Shown piece by piece: positions 39,911-50,792 of a stretch of DNA of 64,000 nt. A program made the position numbers and the translations under genes. The notes beneath the pieces are model-generated. The model saw only the letters and a program-made list of their open reading frames with translations. It had not been told where the DNA came from and made no database searches. Every line of letters begins with the position of its first letter. Position 1 is the stretch's first letter. This DNA comes from Rallus limicola (Eukaryota > Chordata > Aves > Gruiformes > Rallidae): the NCBI GenBank assembly GCA_022605955.1, contig JAKCOZ010000005.1, positions 30,976,950 through 31,040,949 of the forward strand, in the 5' to 3' direction.

Positions 39911-41559
39911 ATTTGAACAGTTGACAATTCCTCTCATCCTTCCTTTCACCTTCAAATATTGCTCGATATTAAATTTCGGAAAACTTCACTCCTAATTATG
40001 TGTGTGCAATTCTGTTTTTCCACCAGGTGGATTTTAAGGCTTTGAAATAGGGTAGCCAGTTGCAGTGTGCAGCTTTCAAGCATTTTGAATCACTTTAACC
40101 AGCATAACCTTTAGACTCTCCACCCAAGGAAAGCACCATAGATATAATGCCAGGGTGTTGTAAATATAGGACATAAGGAGTATTAAACTGTTTTAATTAA
40201 AAATAGGAGAAAGACCATTTACTTATAGAAGGAAGGCATACTTGTCACCTTCCTCTACAGAATCCACCCCACCCTTCCCCTGTACCCCCCTTTTGCCCTC
40301 TTCTGGATTGCTTTTGATATCAGCGTGGAATTTTTCCTTAATAAGTAGGAGGGGAACGTTTTTAATCTAGACCAAAATAGGCCTGTGGGGGTATGTGTGT
40401 ATTCTTTAGTATCATGCAGATAACTGGAGGGGTGTTTTAATTTTTTTTTTTAAATAAAGATCCTTGACAGAAATTTAAAAACTCCACACTGCAGAGTAAA
40501 AACAGCAAAGAGAGAGCAGCATTTGCTGGTCAGTTGGACGTCCATTTTAAACCTGTGCATTGAGCCAGTTACAGCACTGATACTTCTATACTTATTTCAT
40601 AAATGAATGAGGAGTTAATAGGTAGCTTTTTTCTGTTGCGCTCTTACCTTTCTAAGGTTCTTCACTATGGCAGCTGTTTTCAGTAGTGACATCAGTGACC
40701 AGAGTTAAGTGCTTTTAAAAAAAATAAATCACAGTACCTATCTAAAATGAGCCTATCACAAATACTCATCCAGGTGCATTTTTATAAGGGTCGAGTTTCT
40801 TACGTGCTTCTTTGAAAATAATTTTTAAGAAGTGCTAAAATGGAGTTTTACTTACTGTAGTACTCCACTGAAACTCTGCTAGTAGAGCTCAGAAAGTATG
40901 ATATAAATACAGTAGGGTTTTTTAAAGAGTCTGTAGTACTTAAAGAGTCAGAAATTGTTTAAGTGTTTGTTACATTATCACTAGCTTGTTTTAGTATAAC
41001 AAGTTACTTTAAGCTTGGAACATATTGAGCTTAAATAGTATGTGGGTTGTTTTTTGGGGTTGTGTTTTTTTAGTATCCCTATATAAAGCAGCTGCCAGCA
41101 TTGTAAAAATGTAAATAATTACAACCAAATGCCACTCTATTTTAGCTAAGGTGGTGAATGTGTACCATAATCCAATTAAATACTTTAGGCTCAGACTAAA
41201 CTGTTTTGAAATGCTATATTTAGCACTAACAATCAAGTGCTGCACATGTTTTTGAGGTTAAAGATAAAACACGCTTTCCTAAAACTGTAGGTGTTTTCTG
41301 TGTTTGTGCAGACTTCGTAAGAAAGAAAGCACTGATCGTCATCATAGATTTTGGTGTTTAAGTTTCCCCTTTGGGAATTGTTATTTGAGTAGATGGTGCA
41401 AAAAATAATTCTGTTCTCTTTACTGAAGGTATTAAAAGGATGCTGTCAGTATCTCAAGACTTCCAAAAGTACTCTCTTAGCAGAAGATAAATCCCGTGTG
41501 CTGGCATCCTTCAAAAATGTTTTGCATAAAACTTCACGTTGCTGTGTTTAGTAGACCTG

Positions 41560-41910
41560 ATACACGGTGGGCTCTTAAGATGAGGCATCGAGGGCATCGG
41601 TCAGGCGTGATCCTACTCCCTGACCTCTCCCGAAAGAGTGGAAGTTTGCGAAGCCAAATAGCGTTAAGTTGTGCTGACATAGTTACACCGGTTAACAAAC
41701 CGAAACCAGCCACACTTACGGACCTGACTAGGAGAGCAAAAAGTCCATGGTGCGCGTTCCTGCTGTGCGGTAAGGACAGATCGCTTCTGGAAGGAGCTCG
41801 CGCTGGCCGGGAAGCGCTCACCGTGCTGCCGAGGGCGCCTCGTCCGGCCGCGGCCGCTAGGGGGCTTTGCAGGCATGCCGGTCCGGGCCCGCTGCAGGGT
41901 AACTCCCGTT
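41560..41910. promoter_or_regulatory. Intronic CpG-rich patch
   Basis: A compact GC- and CpG-rich stretch in AT-rich intron, about 2.2 kb downstream of the main island. It contains the CTCF-like core at 41854-41865 and GTAACT at 41898, which could serve as a donor for an alternative first exon. I see it as a candidate enhancer, boundary element or secondary promoter; the choice cannot be made from sequence. Confidence 0.55.
41854..41865 (+). promoter_or_regulatory. CTCF-like core site
   Basis: CCGCTAGGGGGC matches the well-known vertebrate CTCF core (CCASYAGRKGGC-type) at nearly every informative position, with GGC directly upstream. It lies in the intronic CpG-rich patch, a typical setting for CTCF. 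Binding is inferred. Confidence 0.65.
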
Positions 41911-44900
41911 CCCTGCCCCTTTTAACTCCGTGCTCCAGCCAAATAACGCAGGATTTGACCCAAACTTACCCTTGCTTTTAAAGTACCCCACCGTACTCAT
42001 AGCTATAAGAAAACTTTGTTTCAGGGAGTCCAAATAACACTGGGAATTCTGTGTTAGGACGGCCAGGAATTACTTATTTTTTTGCCTTCCCCTGCATGTG
42101 CTACTTCTGTTTTAACAGGCACACAAAGCCCTTAATCATCTGGGGAGGAGGTGTTGGCTTGTGGTCTTTTTTTCTCTTCTATTTCCCCTGAATTTTTTTT
42201 GGCCTAAAAGTCAGTATAAGTGAGCTGTGATATTACTGAGTTTTTCAATCAGCTTTAAAAAGTACTTTTAAAGATACTACATTGTACAGATTACTGTTTG
42301 GACCGTCTCATCGCTTCCTTAGATTTGTGGATTTAAATGAAAGGTTTAATGAAAAATGAGTTCAGGATTCTTCTCAGGAAAAACTGAAGCAATTGTGGTG
42401 AAGTTATTTTGAATTTGACCATTAACTGTGCTTTTCTAGTCACTGGCACCTATTGGAAGCCGATTTAATTAATCTGTGGCTAATTCTACATGTTGCATTT
42501 TGTGGTATATTAGAGTTGTTTCTTTGGCTTTCAGTTAACATTCCCACGTTTTTCTGCAGTTCTGTTTCAGATGACATACAGGCATAACAGAAGAATGTTT
42601 GCATTAAAAAAAGTAATCCTGATACTTGTATGCACAGTTTTGGAAATGTGTATATTGTTGCAACTTGGCATTAAGTTGGCTGATTATTATGCAGGATATT
42701 ATTGGCTTCTTACATATGGCTTTTCATTTTCTCATCCTGTTTTTTAAATTACAAAATAACCAGTGTACCCAGTGTTATTTTACACAGGTAAAAATTAAGC
42801 ATATGGCTTGTACAAGGTCAAGCAACAAACTGAGTTAAGTGTCAAAACTTATGATAGTGGCTGTTGGATACTGCAGTTCCTTATGAAGCAAAGTCGCATG
42901 AAATGATCCAGATATGTGGATTAGTGAAAGTTGCTGCTGCCAGGATGTAATTTTTTCTTTTTGCAGGAAATGCATTTTAGCCCTTTATCTGCCCTTACTT
43001 TGATCCCTCCTTCCTCATCTGCTTTTTCTTCTGTTTTATCAGTTCTTTCTTGGAGTTGCCTTTGTAAAATTTCTCCGTTCGGTTTCCCGTGGTCTTCCTG
43101 AATAACTTTGTAAATAAGCCTGATGACATAGTCTCACACTAAGAAACCACTGTGAGCGTAATTCATGTCTTCTATAGGGGTTTCTCTTGGGAGAAAACAA
43201 TTAAGAATTTATTTTTCCTGTGAACTTGTGTTTCTTTCCTGTTAAAGTATAGACTTTGAACCTATATTAATTGCTCTCAGATATTCAGGAATTTGTAGAT
43301 AAGTAGATTGAGGCATGCTTTCATACTAGTGCAGTGCTGTCAGTTTGACCCTTTGCAGTTTACCTGTTTGCTCAACCTTGACATAATTTGTGTAGATTGC
43401 TTTGTTTTGTTTTTGGGTGTGGGTTTTTGGTTGGGTTTTTTTGTGAACAGTAACAATGATAATACCCCCTGAGAAGCTAGGTTCCAGTTAAAGAATGGTG
43501 TTTTGAATTTAGAATTAAAGTCTAGGCCTTAATTTTAATTTTAGGTAATACACAGGTGTTCTTTAGAGTATTGTTATTCATAGGGAGAAATTTAGTAAAC
43601 TTAGAACTAAGAACTCTGAACTTCTGTTTTTAAACACAGTTTTGCATTTATTTGTAATACGAAGTTAGACAGTCAGGTTCTTTTAATCTTATTTTATAGA
43701 TCAATTACTCTGCTTTTGTATGCAAAGGATTGTCTTGGCTACATAACTCCGTTAGGGGTGGTAGTGGCCCATCCTACAAATTGAATCTAAAATGAGCCAC
43801 GGTTGGGGTAATCCATTCTCATCTGTCATTTACCTGGCATTACAAATCGCTATACCACTGAAACGGTATTGCTTTTCAGTGTGAGTATCGCTATTAAAGA
43901 CACTTCAAGGCATTGTCCTTTACTATCTTGTTACTGTGTAATTGAGCTTATTTCCTGATAAACAATCTGAATCTTTTTTTCCTAGTGTTGGCTGGGACTT
44001 GTGGAATTTTATCAGGGAGGGTTCTGTTTATCCTTATTTTTATAAATAAGATTTCCATGTATGGTTGCTTAATTAAGATTACCAGCACTTTTGGAGGCAA
44101 GAATATTGGCAATGTTAGTCAAGAGGACAGGACACATAAAGCGGATAGGACCTCAACAGACTTCAGTGAGTTGAAATTTTAGATGACATTGGTATACTTT
44201 TGTCTCTGGTTTAGTTTCTAAAAAGGGTTTTGATTTGAAGAGAATATTTTTTTAAGCTTGTTTGAGTGAAAAAGATACTTCTTAGTAAATACTGAATGAG
44301 AAGTAATGGCATTACATTGAGCTATATCAGCATTAGGGTTTTTGCTGTTTCTTAAAGTTAAAATGGTTGAATTGTTATTCTGGTATGTTTTAGGTAGAGC
44401 TGTAATTACTGATGTGCTGATAGGTCTTGGAATTTGGGTACCATACCAAATATTTTCCAGTGCCAAGTTTTGGTTCTCAAATACTGGGAAATGAGGGATG
44501 ACTTACTGTCAGTGGCAACCTGAATCCAGACCTGTAACTTTCTTGGAATCCTTGGTCCTTGATGCTTGAAGGAGCAGTTCATTCAGAACTTGTCCTACAC
44601 ACCATTTCAGTGATACCTAATGTGTTTCAATTTACTTTGCAATCTGCTGTGGAGGTCACACCAACTTTCTGTTGTACTCATATACCCTGCAGAGCAGACC
44701 AGGCTGTGATGGCCCTTTTTTTTCATGTGAGCTTTTCTTTGCTTGGCCAGCTAACTTACAAACACTACCACAGGACTATGGTAATGGAAACTAACCCTAA
44801 AAAGTATTGGTCCTTAGACTGTTTCATCTAGACAACATTGAGAGTGAGTAAAGGACTGTGGAAAAGCACACTTGCTTTTCCTGTTGGCATTGTTTGGAAC

Positions 44901-46641
44901 TGCTTAAAAAATCTTGTTGGTCATATGCAATGTGTAGAGTCTTTCAGACAACATTTCTGCTTCTGTCATCTTGGGTCTGCAGATGGTAAGTGTTTTAAGG
45001 TTCAGGAAGATGTCTTGGAAGATGTTCAGATACACTTAAGACTAGTTACCTCTAAATTATTTTCCTGACTATGGACCATCTACAAGTTCCTGTGCAGCCA
45101 CAATTACTAATGATAAGTGATTAGCTATTTTAGTATTTAACAGTTGCTAATAATGTGGCATTCTGTGCTGATGTTTAGAAATTATCTCAGAAGGCTTTGG
45201 GATCTATGTGATTGAAAATAGTGTTTTCTCCTGCCTTTTAATGCTCCTGGCTGATCTTGTGGGGGGTCTGTCTCTAAGCTTTTTCCTCTGGTGGTGTGCA
45301 TTTCACAATGGCCGGTGTTCCCCACACCGAGCCCCAGGTGCATTCCTGCAAGCAGAGACCCTTTTCTCTCAGTCTGATCTCCCATATGCTCTTCTTCAGA
45401 GTCCCATAGTCTGTTTCGTCATGTGCAACTGTCTGCTTGGCTCAGTAGACACAGAGGAGTGCCACAGCTAGGAGGTGAGGGCATGGAATGTGGCTTGCCT
45501 CCTGTCTTCTCATTCAGATGATAAGAGTTCAGCTTCGAAGCTAGGCCAGGCTTGGTGCAGGACTGGTAGCCTGATAACAGTGATTGTGGTGGTGTTTGGT
45601 GCTGCAATTTGAAAAATGCAGTGCTGTCGTCATAGCGGTATATTGCTTATCACTGTTGCTGAACCTTTTTTGTCCAAAAAGAACATTTATAGCAATTAAT
45701 TCCCAAAGCAAAGTGGAATTACTAAGAATAAAATCATAGGTGACAAAACAAGAAAAAGCTCTACTGTATCTTTTTGATGTAGTAGGCATACAGCATGATG
45801 CTACATCTTGCTTAAAAATAACACCTTTCCTTACTTAAAAGTGGCTTGCATCATCATGCTGTGCAAGTGCCTCAAGTTCCTCTCCATTTCTGCATCTTAA
45901 TATATGTACACAGTCCTGACATTCAAAGTCTAGGTTTTGTATGGATACAAACTCACGAAGTTCTGGGGAAGAGTTCCTTTTTTGGTTTTACTCTGTAGCA
46001 GCATCCTTGCCATAAAATCAATACTTATGAAGGTTATACTAATAATTTGTATCATAGCTGAGAATATAATTAGGCTTTCAATTTCTGATTTGTCACAGTG
46101 TGTGAGGCCTTTTAATTTGGAAATACTGTACTACAGGTAGAAGGTTTTTGAGTTAGACTGATTTTTTTTTTTTTTTCTAGTAATAAAATTTATATACAGG
46201 TATTTAGGCGTACATTCATTTTATATATTTTGTACCTTCTGCCTATACTAACTTCATCTTACAAAGTGTCGGTCTAGATATTTTAGAATTCCAAACTCTT
46301 CTACAAGTGAATAGTGCTTTTTGTGTCTCACATTTTGTATGTTACTTGAGATGTTATATTAACTTGTTTCAGAAAAGTCTTCTGCAACCTAGGTATTGTT
46401 AAAATGCCAAATTGAAATCTCAGTCACTGAGGAATTGTGCCCTGTCTGTCCCAAGTATTAATAGCTGTGCTTACAGGATTTAAAGCTTCTAAGTTTAGAA
46501 GACCAGCTTGAGCTATGAGTTCTATTAACGGGTTTAAAATGAGGAAAACAATCCTTATGCAGAGGTGCAGTGTTGTAAGATTGCTGGTTCTGCTTTCATA
46601 ATTTTGAAATTATTAAAATGAATCTTATGTTTTGTTTTCAG

Positions 46642-46748
46642 ATCCCTCAGGGAAGGACTTACTGAAGGACACTGTTTAAATGTGTGACATTGCTGCAGGA
46701 AGATCACAACAGGATAATCATCTTGCCTTGCACCTTGATTTCCTAAGG
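46642..46748 (+). other. ARHGAP5: ARHGAP5 exon 2, non-coding leader (inferred)
   Basis: A 107-base candidate exon bounded by a good acceptor (TTATGTTTTGTTTTCAG|ATCC) and a consensus donor (CTAAGG|GTAAGT). It contains stop codon TAA at 46677-46679 directly followed by ATG at 46680-46682, and that ATG frame is open to the donor. No coding match to ARHGAP5 is expected here, so it would be leader sequence. The call rests on splice sites alone. Confidence 0.5.
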
Positions 46749-49700
46749 GTAAGTTTAGGCTTTAGGTTTTCATAATCTTGTGTTTCAGGGGGGAGGTTGG
46801 TGAATAAGTGCATGATGATATGCTTAATTTTCTTTAAGACTACCTTTTGGAAATCTAAAAGCCTGTAGAGACGAGGTCCTGTGGTGCAGTGATTCTTCCT
46901 GAAATGATGCCATACACATGGTGTTCTGTAGTTCTTCAGAATTTTTCTAGTTCAGCATAGATCTGCTCTGTTATCTTCAATTCAAAGACAGAAATTAGTT
47001 GGGGAAATCAAACCACCTCTTCTTTGACTCTGTAACAAAGGGGATGGGGGTGATGAATTGGAGTGTTTCCTAATAGATAAAAAAGAAACAGGCAAATTGA
47101 AGTAAGATAATTGACGTAACTTACCATGAATTTTCAGTGTATATATTTTAAAACTGTACAAAATACATTGTACCTTTAAATTAGTGGTGTACAGAAAGAA
47201 AAATCTTTAATTTGGGGAGCAATTTAACAATGATTACATGTGAAACAGTTATGATGTCAGGTTTTTACCAGGTTTATTACTGAGTGGATATAGATTTCAT
47301 TCTGTGACTTTTGCTTTGTGCAGTCTGCACAGATTAGAAACTGTGTAAAAACAAAAACCACACTGAATCACTGAAGATACTTAAAACCTACTCCCACTAT
47401 GGTGAAAATCTTCATATCAGAAATTTTGTGAAAGACTGTGTGTGTTTTCTCTTTATCAGTGTCCCATTTCACCTTACTCTTTGTACTTACTCACTTAAAA
47501 ATGTATTGATTCGATAAAACATTTATTGCCAGAGGAAGGAGAACCATTGCTACCTGAGGATGTAGACCATCTGAAAGTATTGATTGTTTTTTGTTAAACT
47601 AGTTGCAAATTGACAGCGTCTTCCTGATTAAAATAAATAATCCTGTTGATGAAGATTTTCATGTTCTAGTTTAGTTCACATCAAGTCTGTATTGTGCTAT
47701 GGTAAACAGAAAACATTTTATAGTGGAAGTGCTGACTAAACCTCTCATTCTAATAGTTTGAATGATGCTACTATGATAAGCTTTGCTTTAGAAAGAAAAC
47801 ACTGGGTTTATTTGTAGTAATAGAAACGCTGCTTTTGCTAAGTATTTTTATTCCCAGAGCCATTTTCTGTTAGCTCTAAATTCTGTGGTTTAAGAACATA
47901 AAACCCACAGTGGAAACGGTAAAAAGCAAAATTGAAAATACAAGTTCTCTTTCTGAATGTGTCTTTGAATAAACTGACAAACAAAAAAAGAAAAATAATT
48001 CCTAAAAGATGGCATAAAAGTTTGTTCTTGCATTATAAAAACTCTAAAGTATAAAAATTAGATTGTTTACTTTCCTCTTCATTTTTAATGAAATTGGTAT
48101 TTTTTAGTAAAAAAGGTACTTTCCTTGGCTATGATTTCTGTAACGGCTGTTTTTTATGTGTTTTTTATTTTATATTTTGGTCAATTAATTTAATTACAGA
48201 TGCTGTTACATAAATACTGTGTTTCTGATCAGAGGGTCAGTATTCTTTTTCTAGGTGTTAGTAAGTTGGGAAGCTGTTGGTTGGGCATAGATTGTATACA
48301 AGATTCTGAAGGTTTCAATATTTTTATATTCTATTGCAACTTTTAGTGATATAAATACTGCTTTTAGTGCTGCATGTCTGCAGACTTAGATAGTTTTAGC
48401 AGTTGAAAGTAGCTTTAGAAGTATTAAAGTAGATTTTGAGAGCTTTTTTGAATGACAGATCGTACACATCCTTTTTTTAAACTAAAGTAAGTTAGTATAG
48501 TGCCATTCTCAACAAACGGTTGCTAAGAATGACAAAATACATAACAAATAAAGATGAGATATTGAGACTAAAATTTCTGTATTGATGCTTGTTACGCCCC
48601 CTTCATATAAGGGCTGTTTACAGGTTTGTTTAGGTACACTGATGTTGTTATTTATTACTCTACAATGTAAAAACCAGTGTTAAGTACAGTAGTCTGTACC
48701 TTTTGCCTGTAGTGCCATATGACAGTTGTCTTTTTGGCCAAGAAAATGAGAAAAGCATTTTTATAAAAAACAGTATCACAGAACTTTAGGACCGTGTAGG
48801 AGGTATGTCTGGATAACCTCTGGAGGTCAGCTTTTCCAGCCCTCCTGCTCAAGCAGGATCACTTACAGCATATTGCATAGGACCATGTCCAGGCAGGTTT
48901 TGAATACATCCAGTGACGGAGCCCTCACAGCCTTTCTGGGCAGCCTGTCAGTTACCCTCACAATAAAGGAAGTGTTTCCTGATGTGTATATGGCACTTGG
49001 CTGTGTTTCATTCTGTGCCTGTTGCCTTTTGTTCTGCTGCTGGATGCCACCAGGAGTCTGGCTCTGCCTTCTTTGTACCTCTCCTGCAAATATTTGTACA
49101 TATTGATGAGATCCCTATGAGCTGCCTTTTCCCAAGACTAAACAGTCCCAGCTCTCTCAGTTTTTTCCTATATGAGAGAAGCTTTAGTCCCTTAATCAGC
49201 TAGGTGCCCTTTGCTGGACTCTTTCCAGTAGCTCTGTATGTCTCTTGTACTGGAGAATTGGACACAATGCATCAGGTATGGCCTCATCAGTGTGGAATTG
49301 AAGGACACCTATCTTGACCTGCTGGCAATACTTTGCTTAATGCCACCTAGGATACAGTGAGCTTTGTTTGCTGCAAGTGTACATTGATGGCTTATGTTCA
49401 GCTTTCTGTCTGCTGGGATCCCTGGGTCCTTTTCTGCAGAGCCACTTTCCAGCCAGTTGGCTCTCCATGTATAGTGATACATAGGGTTATTCCTTCCTGG
49501 ATGCAAGACTCTGCAATACCCAGGGTTCCTGTCAGTCCACGTCTTCAGCTTGTCGAGGTCTTCTTGCATGGAAGCACAGACCTCTGGTGTATCCGCCACA
49601 CCTGGTTTTGTCATCAGCACACTACTAAGGGTACACTCTATTGTTGGGCCTAGTCAGCCATTCAGTCTTCTAGGTTTTCCTCATAATGTAATAGTTTCTG

Positions 49701-50612
49701 AAGCAGTAAATATCTTGTCATTTGCAGAAAGTATGTAAGCAGTCTTCTGATTAATAACTGAGTTAGTGGTAACCATTCCACTTGATGGCAATTTGAATAA
49801 AGCCACTGGAACCTCATAAAAATTCTGTGAAAGTTTGAGTGTAGATAGAGTAATTTTTTGTTTTTTCCTAGAGACAGAAGGAATAATATTACATTGTTAT
49901 CTTAAAGTCTTATTTTTCTGTACCTAGTTTCTGTGTGACAATATTTGTATTTTTCTAGATATCTCGGGTTAGAAACATTTCCTTAAAAGCAGTTTATTTT
50001 TAGTATACAAAGAAAGTAGTTTCCTTCTGCATATATGTAGTGGCTGAGCAATATTGACAAGTTCCTGGTTTTACAGTTTCTTATTTTGTGAGCTTCTGTA
50101 TTAAAACAAACCCACAAATGCACAGAGAAGTATTGTTATTTATGCAGAGAATATCTACTGGAAGTGTCAATAGAAGTATGCAGAAGTGGATATTGGGTTA
50201 GGTTTAGAGTTTTTGCATTGTGCTTATTATAGTGGAAATGTCTTTCTAGTGCCTTGTGTGCATAAGTTAAGAATTAGAACAATGATTTGTAATTTTGTGT
50301 GTGGATTGGTTGGTTGTGGATGGTTTCGATTTGTGTTTTTCTTTATTTTATTTTATTTTTTTTAGAACTATGCCAATCACCTATCAATGTAGGTGATGAA
50401 CTAGTATTGAACTGTGCCTAAAACCTGTTGATTTTAAAATTTATAGTATAAATAGATTAACATGAATCAATTATAAGTTTAAGATCTCATTTAAAGTGGT
50501 GGTAAAATTTTGATATAGATAGAAAACAGTTCCAGGGTGAGCAAGTAAAAGTGCTTTTTAAAATCTCTAATGAATATTAGAAAGAAGTAACTGTCTTCTC
50601 TCTTTTCTTTAG
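46749..50612 (+). other. ARHGAP5: ARHGAP5 intron 2 (inferred)
   Basis: About 3.9 kb from GTAAGT to acceptor CTCTTTTCTTTAG. It is AT-rich and contains one diverged CR1 copy at 48771-49645. No other exon is evident. Confidence 0.6.
48771..49645 (-). mobile_element. CR1 LINE, diverged copy in intron 2
   Basis: On the minus strand the CR1 ORF2 order is seen: GVADTPEVCASMQEDLDKLK, RVLHPGRNNPMYHY, SAEKDPGIPADRKLNISHQC and ANKAHCILGGIKQSIASRS, then degraded C-terminal sequence. The 3' end reads TCACAGAACTTTAGGACC on the plus strand and its octamers are decayed. It has many more substitutions and breaks than the 33.3-kb copy, so it is older. It lies antisense to ARHGAP5. Confidence 0.85.
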
Positions 50613-50788
50613 GAAGATGATGCTTCTCATCCTAGTTATCTGAGATTCTCCCAATGACAAGCTAAAGCAGGAACAACAGAAAGCTATTTCTGGAACCCTG
50701 GATATACAACTTAAATCTGTAGGAATCTTTCCAGAATGAAAACCACATACATTTACCTTGATACTTGCAAAAGGATGAGAGGAAAGTT
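50613..50788 (+). other. ARHGAP5: 5'UTR part of the large ARHGAP5 exon
   Basis: Starts after the acceptor TCTTTTCTTTAG (AG at 50611-50612). It carries upstream starts: ATGATG at 50617 (8 codons, stop 50641-50643), ATG at 50654 (3 codons, stop 50663-50665) and ATG at 50736 (18 codons, stop 50790-50792). An in-frame TGA at 50759-50761 closes the main frame upstream of the start codon. Confidence 0.7.
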
Positions 50789-50792
50789 ATGA
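50736..50792 (+). promoter_or_regulatory. uORF overlapping the ARHGAP5 start codon
   Basis: An 18-codon frame beginning at ATG 50736 (A at -3, so a reasonable initiation context). Its TGA stop (50790-50792) overlaps the main ATG (50789-50791) as ATGA. Ribosomes that translate it would finish exactly on the main start, favouring either repression or termination-reinitiation, possibly at the second ATG (50792), which has the better context (A at -3, G at +4). Its presence is seen directly; its use is inferred. Confidence 0.6.

Larger units (their letters stand above)
39358..46641 (+). other. ARHGAP5: ARHGAP5 intron 1 (inferred)
   Basis: About 7.3 kb from donor GTGAGG to acceptor TTTTGTTTTCAG. 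The first part is still CpG-rich, followed by a long pyrimidine-rich tract (about 39735-39910). A second CpG-rich patch lies at 41560-41910. The remainder is AT-rich with no further exon seen; open frames such as 41496-41981 fall in the CpG patch and have no recognisable protein features. Confidence 0.6.
46680..50657 (+). promoter_or_regulatory. Candidate uORF spanning the exon 2/3 junction
   Basis: ATG at 46680 gives 23 codons to the exon 2 donor at 46748. If spliced to 50613 it continues 14 more codons and stops at TGA 50655-50657, a 37-codon upstream frame. Its start context is weak (T at -3, T at +4). The frame exists only if the inferred splice is used. Confidence 0.4.

Noticed and set aside
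41496..41981. 161-codon plus-strand frame with an overlapping minus-strand frame
   Set aside because: Lies in the intronic CpG-rich patch, has no recognisable motif, and frames open on both strands point to composition rather than coding.
50765..50788. Extending the ARHGAP5 coding region eight codons upstream to a TTG at 50765
   Set aside because: TTG is not a normal vertebrate start. The first in-frame ATG after the TGA at 50759-50761 is at 50789, and MMAKNKEP is the start known for this family.
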